Assembly (NCBI RefSeq): GCF_000524195.1
Contig: NW_020170422.1
Span: 171,072-229,984 of the forward strand
Source of the DNA: Echinococcus granulosus
Lineage: Eukaryota; Platyhelminthes; Cestoda; Cyclophyllidea; Taeniidae
Direction of reading: 5' to 3'
Length of the DNA stretch: 58,913 bases
A program made the position numbers and the translations under genes. The first letter of the stretch is position 1. Each line of letters opens with the position of its first letter. The notes beneath the pieces are model-generated. The model searched no databases, had not been told where the DNA came from, and was given only the letters and a program-made list of their open reading frames with translations. Below are positions 1-13,100 of this stretch, piece after piece.

Positions 1-2467
1 GGTTAATGCTGATCCGCTCTGAGGAATACGCAAGCATTGAGATTGTCTATCTGCTGTTCACTTACAGTACATCGTTCATAGGGCTGCAGTGCCACAAAAC
101 ACGGAAAGAATGGTTTAACCGCCTAAAATGTTGTCAAACATCAGCATATGGCACACAGCACTCTGTACACTGCAAAGGATATTGATGCTCTCTTTAGCTT
201 AAACTCCGCTAACAGCATGTGCGGGTTCTATTAGCGCATTTGCACCAAATCACTCGTAGTGTGCTGCCGCGGTCACTAATTTCACGCGGTTGCATGCATC
301 ATCACTGTTGTTTGCTGCCAGAATGTGCAGAAATTTTATTTAGCGACAGCCTTGGTGATAAATATAATGCGCGCGTCACACATATTTTAACCCTTTTTCT
401 CACCTTTATGGCTTTATTTTACAGGGAATTGTTCCTAGCCTTGGGACTGTTCGAGCTGTAGTCAACGTCTTCTTAATTAGTAAATACTTTAAGGTCAGGA
501 ATTAGGCGGAGGCCCAAAAATCTATGCATAAAAAGAGGGCTGTTCCATTTGTAAAAACCTTGCTTACTTTTATAAAAATGCGTGAATTACTGCTCTTGCA
601 ATGCCTCCAAACAGAGCCGTCTCTTACGCACATACGGAATGTTTGCAGGAACGAATACTTTAGTGGTGAAAATTGAACCAACACATCTAGGATTGTTATG
701 GAAAGGCTAAGAATAGGGTGTAGTGAACACTTTTACACCAATTTAATGTCTTACTGCTGGACATATGAAGCTTCCGCTATCAAATTGTGCCCTTTTTCTG
801 CAGCTACGAGGGATTGACGTTTTAAAGCCCTTGTCTAAATACAGCTTCTTCCAACGCTTCACGTCCACTATACATTTGCTACAACTATGATCGACTGACC
901 TGATTGACGTTGACTGAAGTGGATAACAAAGGCTACATTGATTGTTAAGAAGAGTATTAAGTCAAACTTGACTTCAGTCACACCACCACATCGTCCTTTC
1001 AAAAGCTGTAGGATTGCATGTCCCAGTTTGATTTAAACGACCCCTGTGTCCACCTTTCAGTTGACTAATTTCTTCATTGATTCCTTCTCATCAGATGGTT
1101 ACTGTGCATCAGTTCCGTAATGCCATAAGAAGAGAAGTTAATAATGAGGTTTAAGAAAAGAGAGAATTTTGTTGAAGTTGGGCGATCCCGCAACAAGTCT
1201 ACATTGCATAAGTGCAGAAGCCTAAGGTCACATAAGGCCAACCGTTAATGTCACTAAAATTTCCCTGTCAATATTTGCCAAAAGTTCCATCATACCCATC
1301 TTGCACGACTTGGGGATTGTATGATAAATCCCTAAGGCTAATTCAGACTGTGCAGAATATATCTCCGCTGTGTAACATGGCCTCTAATGCGCTGTAGTCA
1401 ATCGACATAGCTGCGCAGCTGTGTGTTGGGCTAAGCGGGCGATTCAGCCTGCCCAGGATGTATTTCCGCCCTGTAGCACGACCTCCGAGGCATGCTAACA
1501 TCATCCCACATCTTCTGTACGTCAGTACTACACGTTCTGGCTTACTGTCTTCGTCCATTACGACCCCAGAGAAGACATGCATTGACATGGGCACGGCAAT
1601 TCCATTACGTCATCAAATGTTTTATCGCGGCCTGCTCCAGATCTTGATTGCAAGCAGCAACACATTGCTTTCATTCCTGCAGCCGGCTATTCAACTTGGT
1701 CCTGTCAAAGAATGCCACCTTGGGAGAGTGGAACGCCAGACTATCCTCACTTGCCATTACTACCTGATCGCCGTCTCTTTGCACAACAATTCAAGTGGAT
1801 GTGTCGATACCTGACAGCTCAAGGCATGAAGCGCAGCATTTGACAGTGTAGACTCATGTGAAGGATACGAATTGGCACCACGAAGCAGGAAGTAAAGTGA
1901 GGTGGACTGCCAATGCTAGCTACGCGAAGCCCAGCTTCCACCTGTGTCTGTGAGTGCAAAGCCCCACTTCCTCGTCAATTCGTGCACACCCAACCCGAGT
2001 GCTCCGTTGTCAGTCAGGTGAGGGAATGAGGCAAACCATCTGTTGGAAGGGTTGATTACACGCCGCCTCACGGTATTTCGGCTATCCTGTTGTTGAAGTC
2101 CAAGGAAGTTGGAATTCATTGGCACCCTATGAATTAGTGTATTTGGAGGCGATGAGGTGGATCCCTGAAAATGACGAGACGGCGGCACTTGGATTGCACG
2201 CTCAGCTAAAGTTCCAATCCACCTTCCCAACCGACAATACTTGTCATGCAGTGAAGAGAACACACGCATCCACAAGGTTAAGCACTGAAATGAGAATAAT
2301 TTATTCATTTTAACATAAAAAAATACACGGTCGAGGTGACAGTTGCATCGACTGGAAAACTGGGCGGAAGTGCAAGTTGGAGGCAAATCGAGGAATTTTC
2401 CAGTCACCGTTGGCTGGTTAAAATACATCATCAGAAATGCGTGGGGGAGACGCCTTCTATAAGTGAT
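1..2467. other. Spacer with decayed repeats, no gene seen
   Basis: No convincing gene is visible here. Open frames up to about 170 codons exist on both strands but lack splice-supported continuity and familiar motifs. The stretch around 1459-1495 shares a block of about 35 bases with 21258-21294, and 1690-1760 resembles other spacer segments near 16.5 kb and 52.0 kb (reverse strand), so much of it looks like old interspersed repeats. Confidence 0.5.
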
Positions 2468-3870
2468 TCAATTAGAAGCAAATCTTTCCGTCAAGGTTAG
2501 CATAATCAGTAGGCTACCTCAGAAATAATAAAATGCGATTCCGATAAAACCGTGATATACATTAAGGCAACCGCTTGATTTTGTACTTTAAATTAGTTAA
2601 TCGAATTGAGCAACTTACTTTTGCGATTAGGGTTGTGCAGGATTTTTAATTTGCTTATAGGAGTAAAGTGAACCACATTGCTATAAACGAGAGAGAAAGA
2701 TGGTACTGGTAGATCGACAACTGTCAAATACAGACACAAAGTAAATGTTACTCACCTCCGTGCTGAAGAGACAAGTGATCTTGAACTGACCGTAGATTCA
2801 GAAATTCCTCGAAGCATTCGAAGCACATGTAGCGTATATCGTCTGGCCTTCTGATAACACCTTGAACGAGGACCAACACTTGAACTAAACTCATGAGCTG
2901 ATATATGCATAAAAATTGGTTCCTCATTGTGTCATTTTGACATGATAGTTTTTTTTTTCTAATTTCGTGGGTAAATGATACTTACGACAGTGGACATCAA
3001 GACAATGCGCAACGTGTGAACTAAAGTAAGGAAACGTTTCGCCACAAAGATTGCATCCGGAATGAGCAGCAGCTAAGGGAGGCATAATGGGGGAAAAGTA
3101 AATGGGTTATCTCCATTAAAAACGAGCTAAACATCTTGAAAATGTCAGTTAAAAGTCATACTTTTTTGGTGTAACAGAAGCTCTCCAATACTGTCAAACT
3201 GCTCAAGGCATACGGGACAAATTCGGAGAAATTCATCTAAAAACATCGCAAATTGCTTTAAGTATAAAATAAGCTTGAACTGATGCCTACGCATAAAGTG
3301 TTTTACAGCTCGGACACCAATGAAGTTGTCAGTCGCCAATATTCCCATGCACATCAAATAGCGTTTATATTTTCCTACTCATAAACTATCACTCGGTCTG
3401 CCTCCTGCCTCCCTCCACCATGCACCACCCCGCAAATACTGCCAACATCACCATAGAACACCCACTTTGGGCAAGATCACAGAAGGCCTCGGCCATAGCA
3501 ATGGTGGCGTGTATGTTCTTACTCGAGACAAATATCATGACCATCGTAAATCTCACACTGCGGATTCCTTAGTCGCCTAGTGCTGAGAAATTGCTGCTAC
3601 AGATTATCTGGCAAAATTACGTAGTGAGGATTTTGAGAATAGCAGAAGGCGTGTGATCAAGATGCATTAGACTTAACTCTAACGTAACTAACAGGTGATT
3701 AGCAATAGTACTAGAGTGGGAAACTTAGGGCTAGTTATTATCAAAGAACGAAATGCCTACTTACCATAGTGAGCATCCCTAAAGTGCTCTAATATATCAT
3801 TCTGATTAAAATATATGAAATGGCATTCCCAGCAATAATAGATGTACATTTGGAGGGAGTGTTTCGGAGA
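2468..3870 (-). CDS. C2H2 zinc-finger protein, 3' part, one finger per exon
   Basis: I see five exons on the minus strand: 3870-3765, 3236-3162, 3072-2986, 2860-2756 and 2517-2468, which join in one frame to about 140 codons ending in TGA. Four exons each carry one finger-like motif. The first (CWEC, then 12 residues, then H-x4-H) and the fourth (CFEC, 12 residues, H-x4-H) fit the C2H2 pattern exactly. The second starts CPVC and has one clear His before the exon ends. The third starts CNLC and is rich in His and Cys. All internal junctions are phase 1 with GT..AG ends. Fingers of this type bind DNA or RNA in the nucleus, but no target can be inferred. The acceptor of the first listed exon is phase 0, so at least one upstream exon is missing; 5463-5493 is a weak candidate. 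The short terminal exon is the least certain part. A degenerate pseudogene is possible because the fingers diverge strongly from each other. Confidence 0.6.
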
Positions 3871-5059
3871 CTGATTCAAAAATTGAGGCGAGTCCAGTTT
3901 TGTGGTGAATGAGCACCACTCGAAAACTCTGGACTACTTTTTAGGTCCCCAAATGATTTGAAATTCTAGGCTTGCTTTTACATTTAATTTCATCCTGCAC
4001 TCCACACAGCATTGAGGCAAACTTGCCTTAGATCACCTGACTCGGCCTGTACTGCCATCCTCTTCACGAGTTTGTCAGATAAAAATGCGTTAGCTCACTG
4101 GTGGAAGTATTGGCAACTAGGAACAGAAATCAGGCGTAAAATTGGGTTGATTTATTTCGCAAAAAATCACAGCATTGTTGTAGTGGTTTGCCGAATTTAT
4201 TGATGCCTAGTGTGCATATTCTTAAGATTCCTTACTTGTTCGCTATTATGCAGTGCTCGATGACTTCCATAAAGATGAAAGAAGACGATAATACTATGGC
4301 AGAATATATGCTATCGACGAACAGAAGGGCTGGAACATTCTGACACCTCCCAGAGGCCTGGCTGCCAGGCGGAGGTACAATGGAGGAATCTCTATGCGGC
4401 CTGTTATTAAAACCGAAAGTTTAACAACTGAATTATTACATTTATATATTGCCTTTAAATGCCGTAAACGAAGTAGCTAGATGACTGATTTGTAGTATTT
4501 TAGCACGAGTCCTCCCTCAATCTGTGCAGCCTCACTAAGGTGAGGGACACTCTGGTATCACCAAATTAAAAAAAACTACACGCCTACTCATTGACCAATT
4601 CCTAGGGGAGGCAACGTGCACCGCTACTAAAAGGACTCCCATATCAGGGTACGTATTCCCAAATCCCAGAGAGCGTGTTCTCACCTAAGTATTGAAACTC
4701 CTGGAAGCGATTTGTTTGGGATATTTTATTCAACTATAAGAGATATATTTACTGTCCAAATGCTAACTGACAAATTGTTGATACATAGCTCTGATAGAAA
4801 ATTTTGGACCCGAGCTAAAAGTACTGTGATACGAAGAAAACGGCATGCAAGTTTACTGAAATCGGGTAGAAATGCGAGTCATTGTTACACCCACTGAAGT
4901 GGTTGATGGTATTCACCCAGTAGAAGGCTTTTCAAGTATTTTCGCCTTTACCTCAATGCTTATTGCACATTTAACAGCACGATCTCTTCAGTCTCCATCA
5001 TTTAGTTTTCTATCCAAGTACCACGGAGTTCCTTTCATGTCATTTGTGTCAACAGGCCA
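3871..5059. other. Spacer, includes a decayed LTR copy
   Basis: Presumably upstream sequence or a 5' intron of the minus-strand zinc-finger gene. No exon could be fixed. A degraded copy of the dispersed LTR lies at about 4246-4430. Confidence 0.35.
4246..4430 (-). repeat. Degenerate copy of the dispersed LTR
   Basis: The segment around 4290-4325, with AAAGAAGACGATAATACT followed by GCAGAATATAT, aligns with 6280-6315 of the intact LTR at 6250-6447. The CCAGGCGGAGGTACAA block also matches in order. The ends are eroded and no target duplication is visible. Confidence 0.5.
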
Positions 5060-5155
5060 TCAAACCTTAAGCACATTCGCAGTAAGGTTGCATCCACTAT
5101 CACGGTCTTCGAGGAGGATGGTGAATTGGTCACGGTGAAGAAGACAAACTACTAA
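5060..5155 (+). pseudogene. Possible fatty-acid-binding-protein exon remnant
   Basis: In one plus frame the stretch reads RSKVASTITVFEEDGELV and then VTVKKTNY before TAA at the end. This resembles the beta-strand segment of intracellular fatty-acid-binding proteins that reads R-K-V-x-S-x-I-T-x-x-x-G-x-L-V. I found no intact upstream exons in the right frame, so it is either an isolated decayed exon or a chance resemblance. The call rests on about 25 residues only. Confidence 0.25.
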
Positions 5156-6249
5156 ACATTCAAACATCAATGCTATGTGGCTTATTTGAAATAACTCAAG
5201 GGAAGAGACTGCTATTCTACGGTTCAAAAAGCTTCCATTTCCTTAATGTATTTGTGAAAGAATTGAATTTTTGCAATGCCGCAGCGTAATCTCAATTTGA
5301 TTAAACATTGTAGGACACTTTAGCCAAAACAAATCTGTTCATTACACCTAGGGGCGGTTTGCAGAAAATGACTCTCGATTTCTGCTCACCCTTCCAGATG
5401 CTTAATTGAAAAAAACCAGATTTCACTGTAAAAATATTACATTACTCCTGGAAGGCACTTACAAATAGCTCCTTATTATCTACGGTGAAAGCACTTTTTT
5501 GTAGGATGGAGAAGAATTGTTGTGAACCCCGTCTCGTGCCAAAACTCCTTCATGCACTTTGAAACTTATTTCTCCTTCGCAGTAAGCGTAAACACAAACG
5601 AAAAACACCGTAAAGATAAGTTGACATGCCGCCTAGGATCACTGCGATAGTGAGGTGGTGGGTCTTCGGTCCCAACGATCTATCGCACTTTGATTCAGCA
5701 ATCTGCAACACGATTAAAGAATATTAGTTTATTTCAGTTGAACTGTAAATGAATAGTTCTATGCAACAAACTTAAGCATTGTAGTTGCAATGCAGAAACG
5801 ATGCCATCCCATTGCAGCCTATCGTGTAAAAGTATTCTCCTCTGCTTAGGGGACTGAAACCGGAGGCACAAGGGAAAATGTACAAAGACATTGTATTTCT
5901 AGCCCGTATCTAAGTACCAGTATGGGTAAAAATCAAAGCATTCTCACTCGTATTACGCATTCACGCCACTGTATCTGTAATACAGCCAATTAACTCTAAT
6001 GTAAGAGAAACTTTACCGAATATATACAGTAAGTGTTTGACTGAATATGCCTTTTAGGTGAAGATTGTCGGTCTACACCCCCTGTTTCGGAGCGGATGCT
6101 TTTGACCTCTAAGGAGGAAACCTTGATAACCTGTAAGCCCCTAAGTTTCTGATTAAACAAAAGATATCTTCCTATACGCACTTTCCGCGTTCGGACAGTA
6201 TGCAAATAGAAGCGGATGAGAGAAATACATAATCTCCTGCATAATATTA
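5156..6249. other. Spacer, nothing firm
   Basis: AT-rich sequence without a supported gene. A 31-base minus-strand segment at 5463-5493 has an acceptor, an open frame and a phase-0 GTAAGT donor, and could be an upstream exon of the zinc-finger gene, but this is weak. Confidence 0.3.
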
Positions 6250-6447
6250 TGTAGCGTCCCGAGACTCCTTTAAGACAAAAGAAGGCACAATACTCGGGCA
6301 GAATATATATATTCAGCACTGAGAAGGTGTCTGGGCTATTGGCGTGGCCCAAAAGGCCAGCCCACCCAGCGAGGTACAAGGGGGTTAATTCCAAGTACAA
6401 AAGTGGCGCCTCACCAGAACCGAGGAATAAACCACTATCGTATTACA
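6250..6447 (-). repeat. Solo LTR of a small LTR element, ATTA duplication
   Basis: On the minus strand the unit runs TGTAATACGAT...GACGCTACA (TG..CA ends, 198 bp). It is flanked by ATTA at 6246-6249 and again at 6448-6451, a 4-bp target duplication. Two other copies (22275-22468 and 31032-31217) share both ends and most of the interior. No internal region or second LTR is next to it, so it is a solo LTR left by recombination or the repeat of a terminal-repeat element in miniature. Confidence 0.8.
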
Positions 6448-7117
6448 ATTACAACAAATTGATGCAAATTCCTACCAAAAGCCTGTTTAACTACCCGAAA
6501 TATACTTCCGTCCTGAGTTATGGTATTCGGACTATGTCAATAACCTTCCAGTCCCGCCCACACAAATGTTTCGGCTGCAGTGCAAGATTATAAAAGATTT
6601 AGAAAATGCATTATGTGGTGAACAACCATGACGTTACGAGCTAAGGATGTTAAAAAAAAAACCCAGTTCTACTTTGTGGTCACTGAACTAACTTCGAACG
6701 AATCTTACCTCATCTTATAAAAAGAGCCCTGCCCACGAACATGGGCTAGTTTTTAATGGATTTGCCTTACAACAGACGCCCATTCCTTCGTTATCACTAT
6801 TAGCCTTCCGCCTACTTTCACTTTCCACATTATTCAGTTGCAAAATAATGCCCTCTTTTAGTTGATACATATGGCTGGCTGCACTTCCCATACTCGTTTA
6901 GAGATGCTCATAAAATCGGAATTATTAAATACTGATCTTAATATTTTGTCGAATAAACTTGTGCCTGTTTTTTAATGAATGCCTTAATTTGGCATAACGA
7001 TATTGTAACCAATGGGTGCAAACCATAGACCCGCACATTGCGAAATCCATGCAAGTACATCCTATAGTTGTTTGGTGTTTTTGAGCCCCATATTTATTCA
7101 CAGTTGCTCAACTAGAT

Positions 7118-10100
7118 ATGGTTTTTCTGGTGTCTGAGTCATCACGTATTATTACTCTCTTAGCTAGCGGCAGTAAAATTAAACGTAAAGAGTCGTTGAC
7201 TGCTATTGAGCGAGATTGTGATGAAAACATTCAATACGCAAGCATAGAAGAAATCAAATCTTATTGCTCCTGGATCATTCCACACCTTGTAAATTTGGTC
7301 TCTGATCCCGTCGAAAGCTATCGCGAGGGGTCACTTCGTATTCTCTCCAAGCTTTGCGAATACGTTTATACCTCAGATTGTTTTATCCCTCACATAACGC
7401 AAATTTTAGTCAAACGTCTTACCATAAAAGAATCTCTTGAAGAATCCGAAGAGGTTCGTCTTTGCTCATTGAAACTCCTTAAAAGCATATTACAGAAGCT
7501 TCAAAATGGCTCCTCTTGTGTTGATGACTACTGCCTTATACTCAGTCATTCCCTTCGGGACAGTTTCCATGAGGCGAAGGTTCTCTCTTGTGACATTCTC
7601 CGAGTTTTGGCGAAGAAATTTCCTTCATTGTTTTATCACTCTGCTGAAACCGTACTAAAGCCACTGTTGAATAATGTTGTACATCAGCAACACAAAGTTC
7701 GCGTCGCAACCGTGGAAGCTATCGGTGTGGTTTTCGAATATTGCAACGGCAAGTTTGTCGACTATACAATCGCTCCGTTGACGCAGCGTCTCTTTGACCC
7801 GTCTATAGCAGTTCGAAAGGCGGTGATCCAAGTAGTTGGGGAGTGGCTGCTGAATCTCATGGACCGGTACTCCTACCACTCGAAATTAGTTCCCCTAATT
7901 TTGAGTGGATATATTGACGAATGCGAGGAAATTCGTGATGAGGCTACTGCTCTATGGGATGATGTTGGTAGGATTTTCAGTTCTTTTCATGACCGTGCTT
8001 ACCTTAGGCTTGAAGTTTCAGAAGGAAAATGAGGAAGATTTGAAGGATAAAATCGACTTTGATCCCGGAAAACAGTCACATTATCCTTCTAATCAGACTA
8101 GACCTAATTTTGGTACGTTTTCTTGTTTTCTAAAATGTTTTATAGTGCGTTTTGGTGTTCTCTAAGGAATTTTTCACGTTGGTAAATTCATAGTTCTCTC
8201 ATTTTCATTTTCTAATCAAGTTGTTTTAAGCCCCACTAGGAATTCATTTTCTGTCATTATACTTTGTTAGTTTGACTGTATTATTTCTGGTGACTGGTTC
8301 CTTTTTATTGGCCCGTCTAGTAGTGGGTTGCGTTTTTTTATCGAGACTTATAAACTGGGAGCAACTGAACTGCTATTTTAGCTATTGATTCTATTTGACT
8401 CCAAATGAGGGCTTTAGTGGTGATTTCATTAAGCGTAATTCGCATATATCTTTCGAGAAGTTCTTTTACTTGGACTTTATCTTATTTTCTCGTGCCGTCT
8501 CAGGGTGTTCAATGCGTTATTTCTTCTGGAACCCATAAATTCATGCATTGAATTTAATCTTGTAATTGGCTAACTTTGCCAAGCATCTTTTTGTGCAAAA
8601 CGTACCGTTTTGATCCATTTTCAAAGCTGTCATCGGTGTCTGCATTAAGCTCATCGCAGCGGCTCATATTATCTCTCTCAGTGAATCTCTTTCATGAATT
8701 ACAGCGATGTTTGTCCACGAATTTTTGGGTGATTTCTGGTTCATCAAATTCTATCTCGAGTGGTATATTCCTAGAACCTCGACCCACGCTACATCTTGTT
8801 AGCTGCGATCCTATTGCATTAGTTTTTAATTTGTAAACTTTCATGGGTCATGAATCTTAATAGATTTGCACTTTTTCAATTTCTTAACGAAGATATTCAC
8901 CGAATCATTGCTGACCTTCAAAATAATTTTTTATCCTTTAGTGATGGCTGTTTTTTTTCTATTCAACTTATTAATGGTTTATTAGAGTAGAATGTCGCAT
9001 TACCTTATGTCAGTCGAATAGTAATATCTCTTGTTTGCTTTTACTTTTAATATATTCCTTTTGCCCTTGGTGCCTATGTTATGCACGTTTTTAATGAGCC
9101 AATTTTTCATTAGGAGACATTATTGCCACTTATCCATTATTTTTATCACAAGCCAAACCAGCCCTAGAGTCAAGTAGAATCGTGCTTATTTAAAATTAAA
9201 GGAAATCACTTTACCTTTCATTTTCCGCATATTTGTGTCGTGGACCTATCATCCACATTTGTCTGCTGAAAATTTCCTTAAAGTGCCATTTAAATATTTT
9301 GCTGTCTTTGCATTTTCTTACCACGCTAACACCACCTTGATCTGTTGATTATTCCACCTTTCTCCTTTTGTCGTGAATGGCTCATCTAGATTCGTCTCTC
9401 GGCTCTGCGCGTCCCTACAGCACCATTTAAATATCGTGAACACGAGTGGCAAACATTGAAGTAATTCTACTCCCACTCTTCTTGCTGGGTCAAGGCTGTC
9501 TCGAAATGTTGGATTTCTCCTATCTTACCCTAGATTAGCCATTTGAATTCGTTCCTTAACAGCAAACACGGGAAACATGATACTTTCCATTTTTCTCTCC
9601 ACAAGACTGCCGTGAACTAGTTGGTCTGTCGCTCGATTTTTAGTCATTTTTCCTGTATATGGGCCACTCAGACTCCTCTCTTATCTCAGGGCGTTCACAG
9701 ATCGTTATTTGGGATTCGCCATAGCTATTACCAGGATCGTATTGCTTTTTAGTTCTTGGTCTGTTCCCTCAATTCCTTCCATTTCTTTTCAAGAATAAAT
9801 AACATGGATCTGCTTTTTAATTGAGTGTTTGTAGAATGTTATCCAAGTCTCTCACAGTGAACGAAGGAACTACTTCGCTGACGGGAGCCATTGAGCCTAT
9901 CTTAGCCTTTTACCTTTAATTTGAAGAAATAACTTTCATTCGTTTCCAGATGAAGAAGATGGGAACCTTACCAACTTTTCTGTTCATCAAGCCTGCTCTT
10001 ATTTGTTTAGTCTCTCGCTTGATTCCCAATATCTGAAACGAAGCATTCGGAGTCCTTTTCTAACTTATGGTTCTCATATAAGGCTAGTTCAAATTTTCTC

Positions 10101-13100
10101 GTGGTCTTTTTTTGGTACATTAAGACTGCTCCTATTGTTGTCGATGCGTAATCCATATTCGCCTCAGCCCATAACCCTCGTACACCACCATTCAATGATC
10201 TTGTAGTACAGACTAGAACTATATTGACCTTGCTCTTCTTGGTTCCTCATGAAGGTTGCCGTGAGCTGCTGAGTCGTACGGCCTCGCGCCTACTGCCAGG
10301 CCTTTGTAACGATCTGCGCGACTGGCAGGAGGCGACGCGACACAAGGCAGCCGGTCTGTTGCCCATTGTGCTGTTACACATTGAGGCGGGCATCACGCAG
10401 CATACCCAACTTCTCATCACTGGTCTTTGCAACGGGGTAGCGGAGGCCCTGCTTCGTATCTCCTCTGCTACTTACGGTGGCTCCATCCACCTCATTCTCA
10501 TGAGTCCGCCCCGTGGATTGCCCTGTCTCTCGGATCTCACAACCTCACGTAAATTGAATCCCTCTGCTGCTGTTGCTCCAAGTGCAGAGACTTCTGAGGC
10601 TCTCGGTGTTCTGCAACAGCTCTTTGCAGCTGTTCGATATGTGGCTTGTTTTGTGGAGCCAGAGGTAGGTATATTCATTAGCAAACTGTCTTCCTAAGTG
10701 TGGGTTCTGTTGTCGATGACGCAATGTGTTCACTTGCTGTCGTCTGGGGATTATATGTTAGGTGTCCTTGAGCCCACGTATAGACGTGCTGAGGAACTTT
10801 TGTTTAGAATCATCTCAAGTATCGAATGGGGGACACCTCGAGGATTGTACTTCGTAGGTATTAGGAAAGAGGTCACAAATAATTTTGGTGTCTATTGAGA
10901 TTTAAATGACCATTGAATGTTCTTCAGAAACATTGTTGGCTGGTTTTAATATTTCATTTTTCCTAATTCTCATCGCACATTTTTGCATTTCTTTATTGGA
11001 AAGGCGCTCAAAATGATATTCCTGGAATTGGCTTTTGTCGTAACTCTACATCATAAATATTCGCCTATAGTACTTCTTTTATGAATACCGCAGTGTCTCC
11101 TAGGCCCAATATGGTAGTACTCCTGGGAGGTTTCTGGAGGACGTGATTTGAAAGCTGTTGAGGGACTTTTTTGCATAGGCCTATTTTGGATTTTGGTCGA
11201 GCTATGATTTTTGAGAATTTCGTTTTACAATTTTTAAAAAATGGTATCCGTCCGGACTACCATCCAAGCTTTGCAGGCAATTTTGCATTTGAATCAGCTC
11301 TAGCACTGGTTAATATCATCGCTGCGTTTCTTGGATCTTACGTAGCAGTTTCTTCTTTTTTTACCCCTTTGTTGAGAATATTTCGGGAGTGGCATCTTAA
11401 CACTGATTCACATTGCAAATGATGCGTTCCTATGGTTCACCGTTGGAAGTAACGGTCTTGTCTCTTTGACCACATAGCACTGTCTGATCGATCTCGTACA
11501 AGTATTTTAGGCTCCAGATGGGTGAGGAACATAGCCTGCTTTTTGTTTGTAAAAGAAAAAATCGATAATCCCGAGGAATTGTTGTTTTGTTCATTGAAAT
11601 ATTTGCAGCACCTATTGAGTAGGAACCACCAACTCTAGGAAAGCGAATCCGCTGAATCCTTATCAAACAGTTAGTCGAATTTTCATCAATTTCTTAGTTG
11701 TGAAAAATCACTGCATCGTATCTTGGAGAAAGTTGTTTGTGAGTTACTTTTGAATTATTAACCGCTTTAGAATCAATTCGGGCTGTCAACATATTTTAAA
11801 ATGACATTCTCTCCGTTAATTTGTATTGAAAATTTATGCCTCTGAGCAAATTATTTAATTTAGTGTAACTTCCCAACATACACTTTCTCCAACGAGGGGC
11901 ACGTTAACTGCGAATTTCACTTTCAATACTGAATTGACCGGAACATATTTTAGGTTCCAAAGATAACTTTTTTATCTGATGAGGAATGGGCATTATTAAT
12001 TAATTCAATGTTTTTTTTTAGATTTGGTGGAAGCTCTTGCGCGAGAACTCACGCCGTTGCTTGGAGGCCACCTCACCTGCCAGTTCGGCAGCCAACTATT
12101 TTCTCCTGGCCAATCTGCTTGCGGGTAGTTGTGTGGACAGCCTCATTTCCATCGACACCGACGGTACTGCTGCCAACGTCGCTCTTGTCGGATGCTTTTG
12201 TCCTCTCCTCCGTATCACTGCTTTCCTGACGGCTGACGAACAGATTGCCTGCTCCTCATTTTCTTCCAAAGCGGGTCTCCTGGAGTGCGCAAATGCTCTC
12301 ACCTCCCTCCTCGGTGAACTTCTAGAAAGGCGGAGTGCGGAGATGGTGAAAAGTGCTGCAGCTTATGGTAATGCTTCCGAAGGAGCATTAAACGATGTTT
12401 CTTTGAAAGTGAGCCACCGTTCACTGCAATGTGAGGTGTATGCATTAAAATGTTCTAGTTATGGCCATTGCCTTTAGCTCCTCGAGGACACCTTCTTTCT
12501 GCTGATGTCAGTGAGTGCCTGCTGGGAGGAGGGTGTTGAGCGCACAGAGTTTGTTGTGGAGTTCAACGACCAGGTGGGACGTCTGCTTTGCTGTCTTTCG
12601 AGACATCAAGGCACCCTGCTTCGCCTAGGTAAAGGCGTTACATCAATCTGTGAGACGGCGCAATCAGAGGAGTCAATGTCAAAGGAGGCGAAGGAGGACT
12701 TGATTGTAGCTGAAGCGAAACGTGCTGGTTTGCTCCTGGAGCGCCTCTATGGTCATCAACTGCCTAAGGCATGTATGGATTGTGTTGCTTGCTTGATTTT
12801 AACCCCCTTTTAAGAAATTTATTCATAAATGTTGCTATTACTTATACTCTAAAAATTCAAAACCCCTGACACTACGGTAAGATGTATGTGCTGGCCTGCT
12901 CATTATGCACCTTACCTAAGAGTTTTGGAAAATGCGAGTCTAGTCAGCAAGTATAAAGGGATTTTTGTTAAAGAAAATGCAAATTTACGTTGAGGTAATG
13001 GATCTTGGGACTGCGGGATCAAAACTGAATTAGTAGACTTATGTTTCGCCTAACGTGTACCTCGTCTATCTCTCCATACACATGCGCAGCTGCTGCGACG

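Noticed and set aside
5996..6400. 134-codon minus open frame
   Set aside because: It runs across the solo LTR at 6250-6447 and has no splice or domain support.
10472..10733. Minus frames opposite DNAAF5 exon 3
   Set aside because: Antisense shadows of a confirmed exon.
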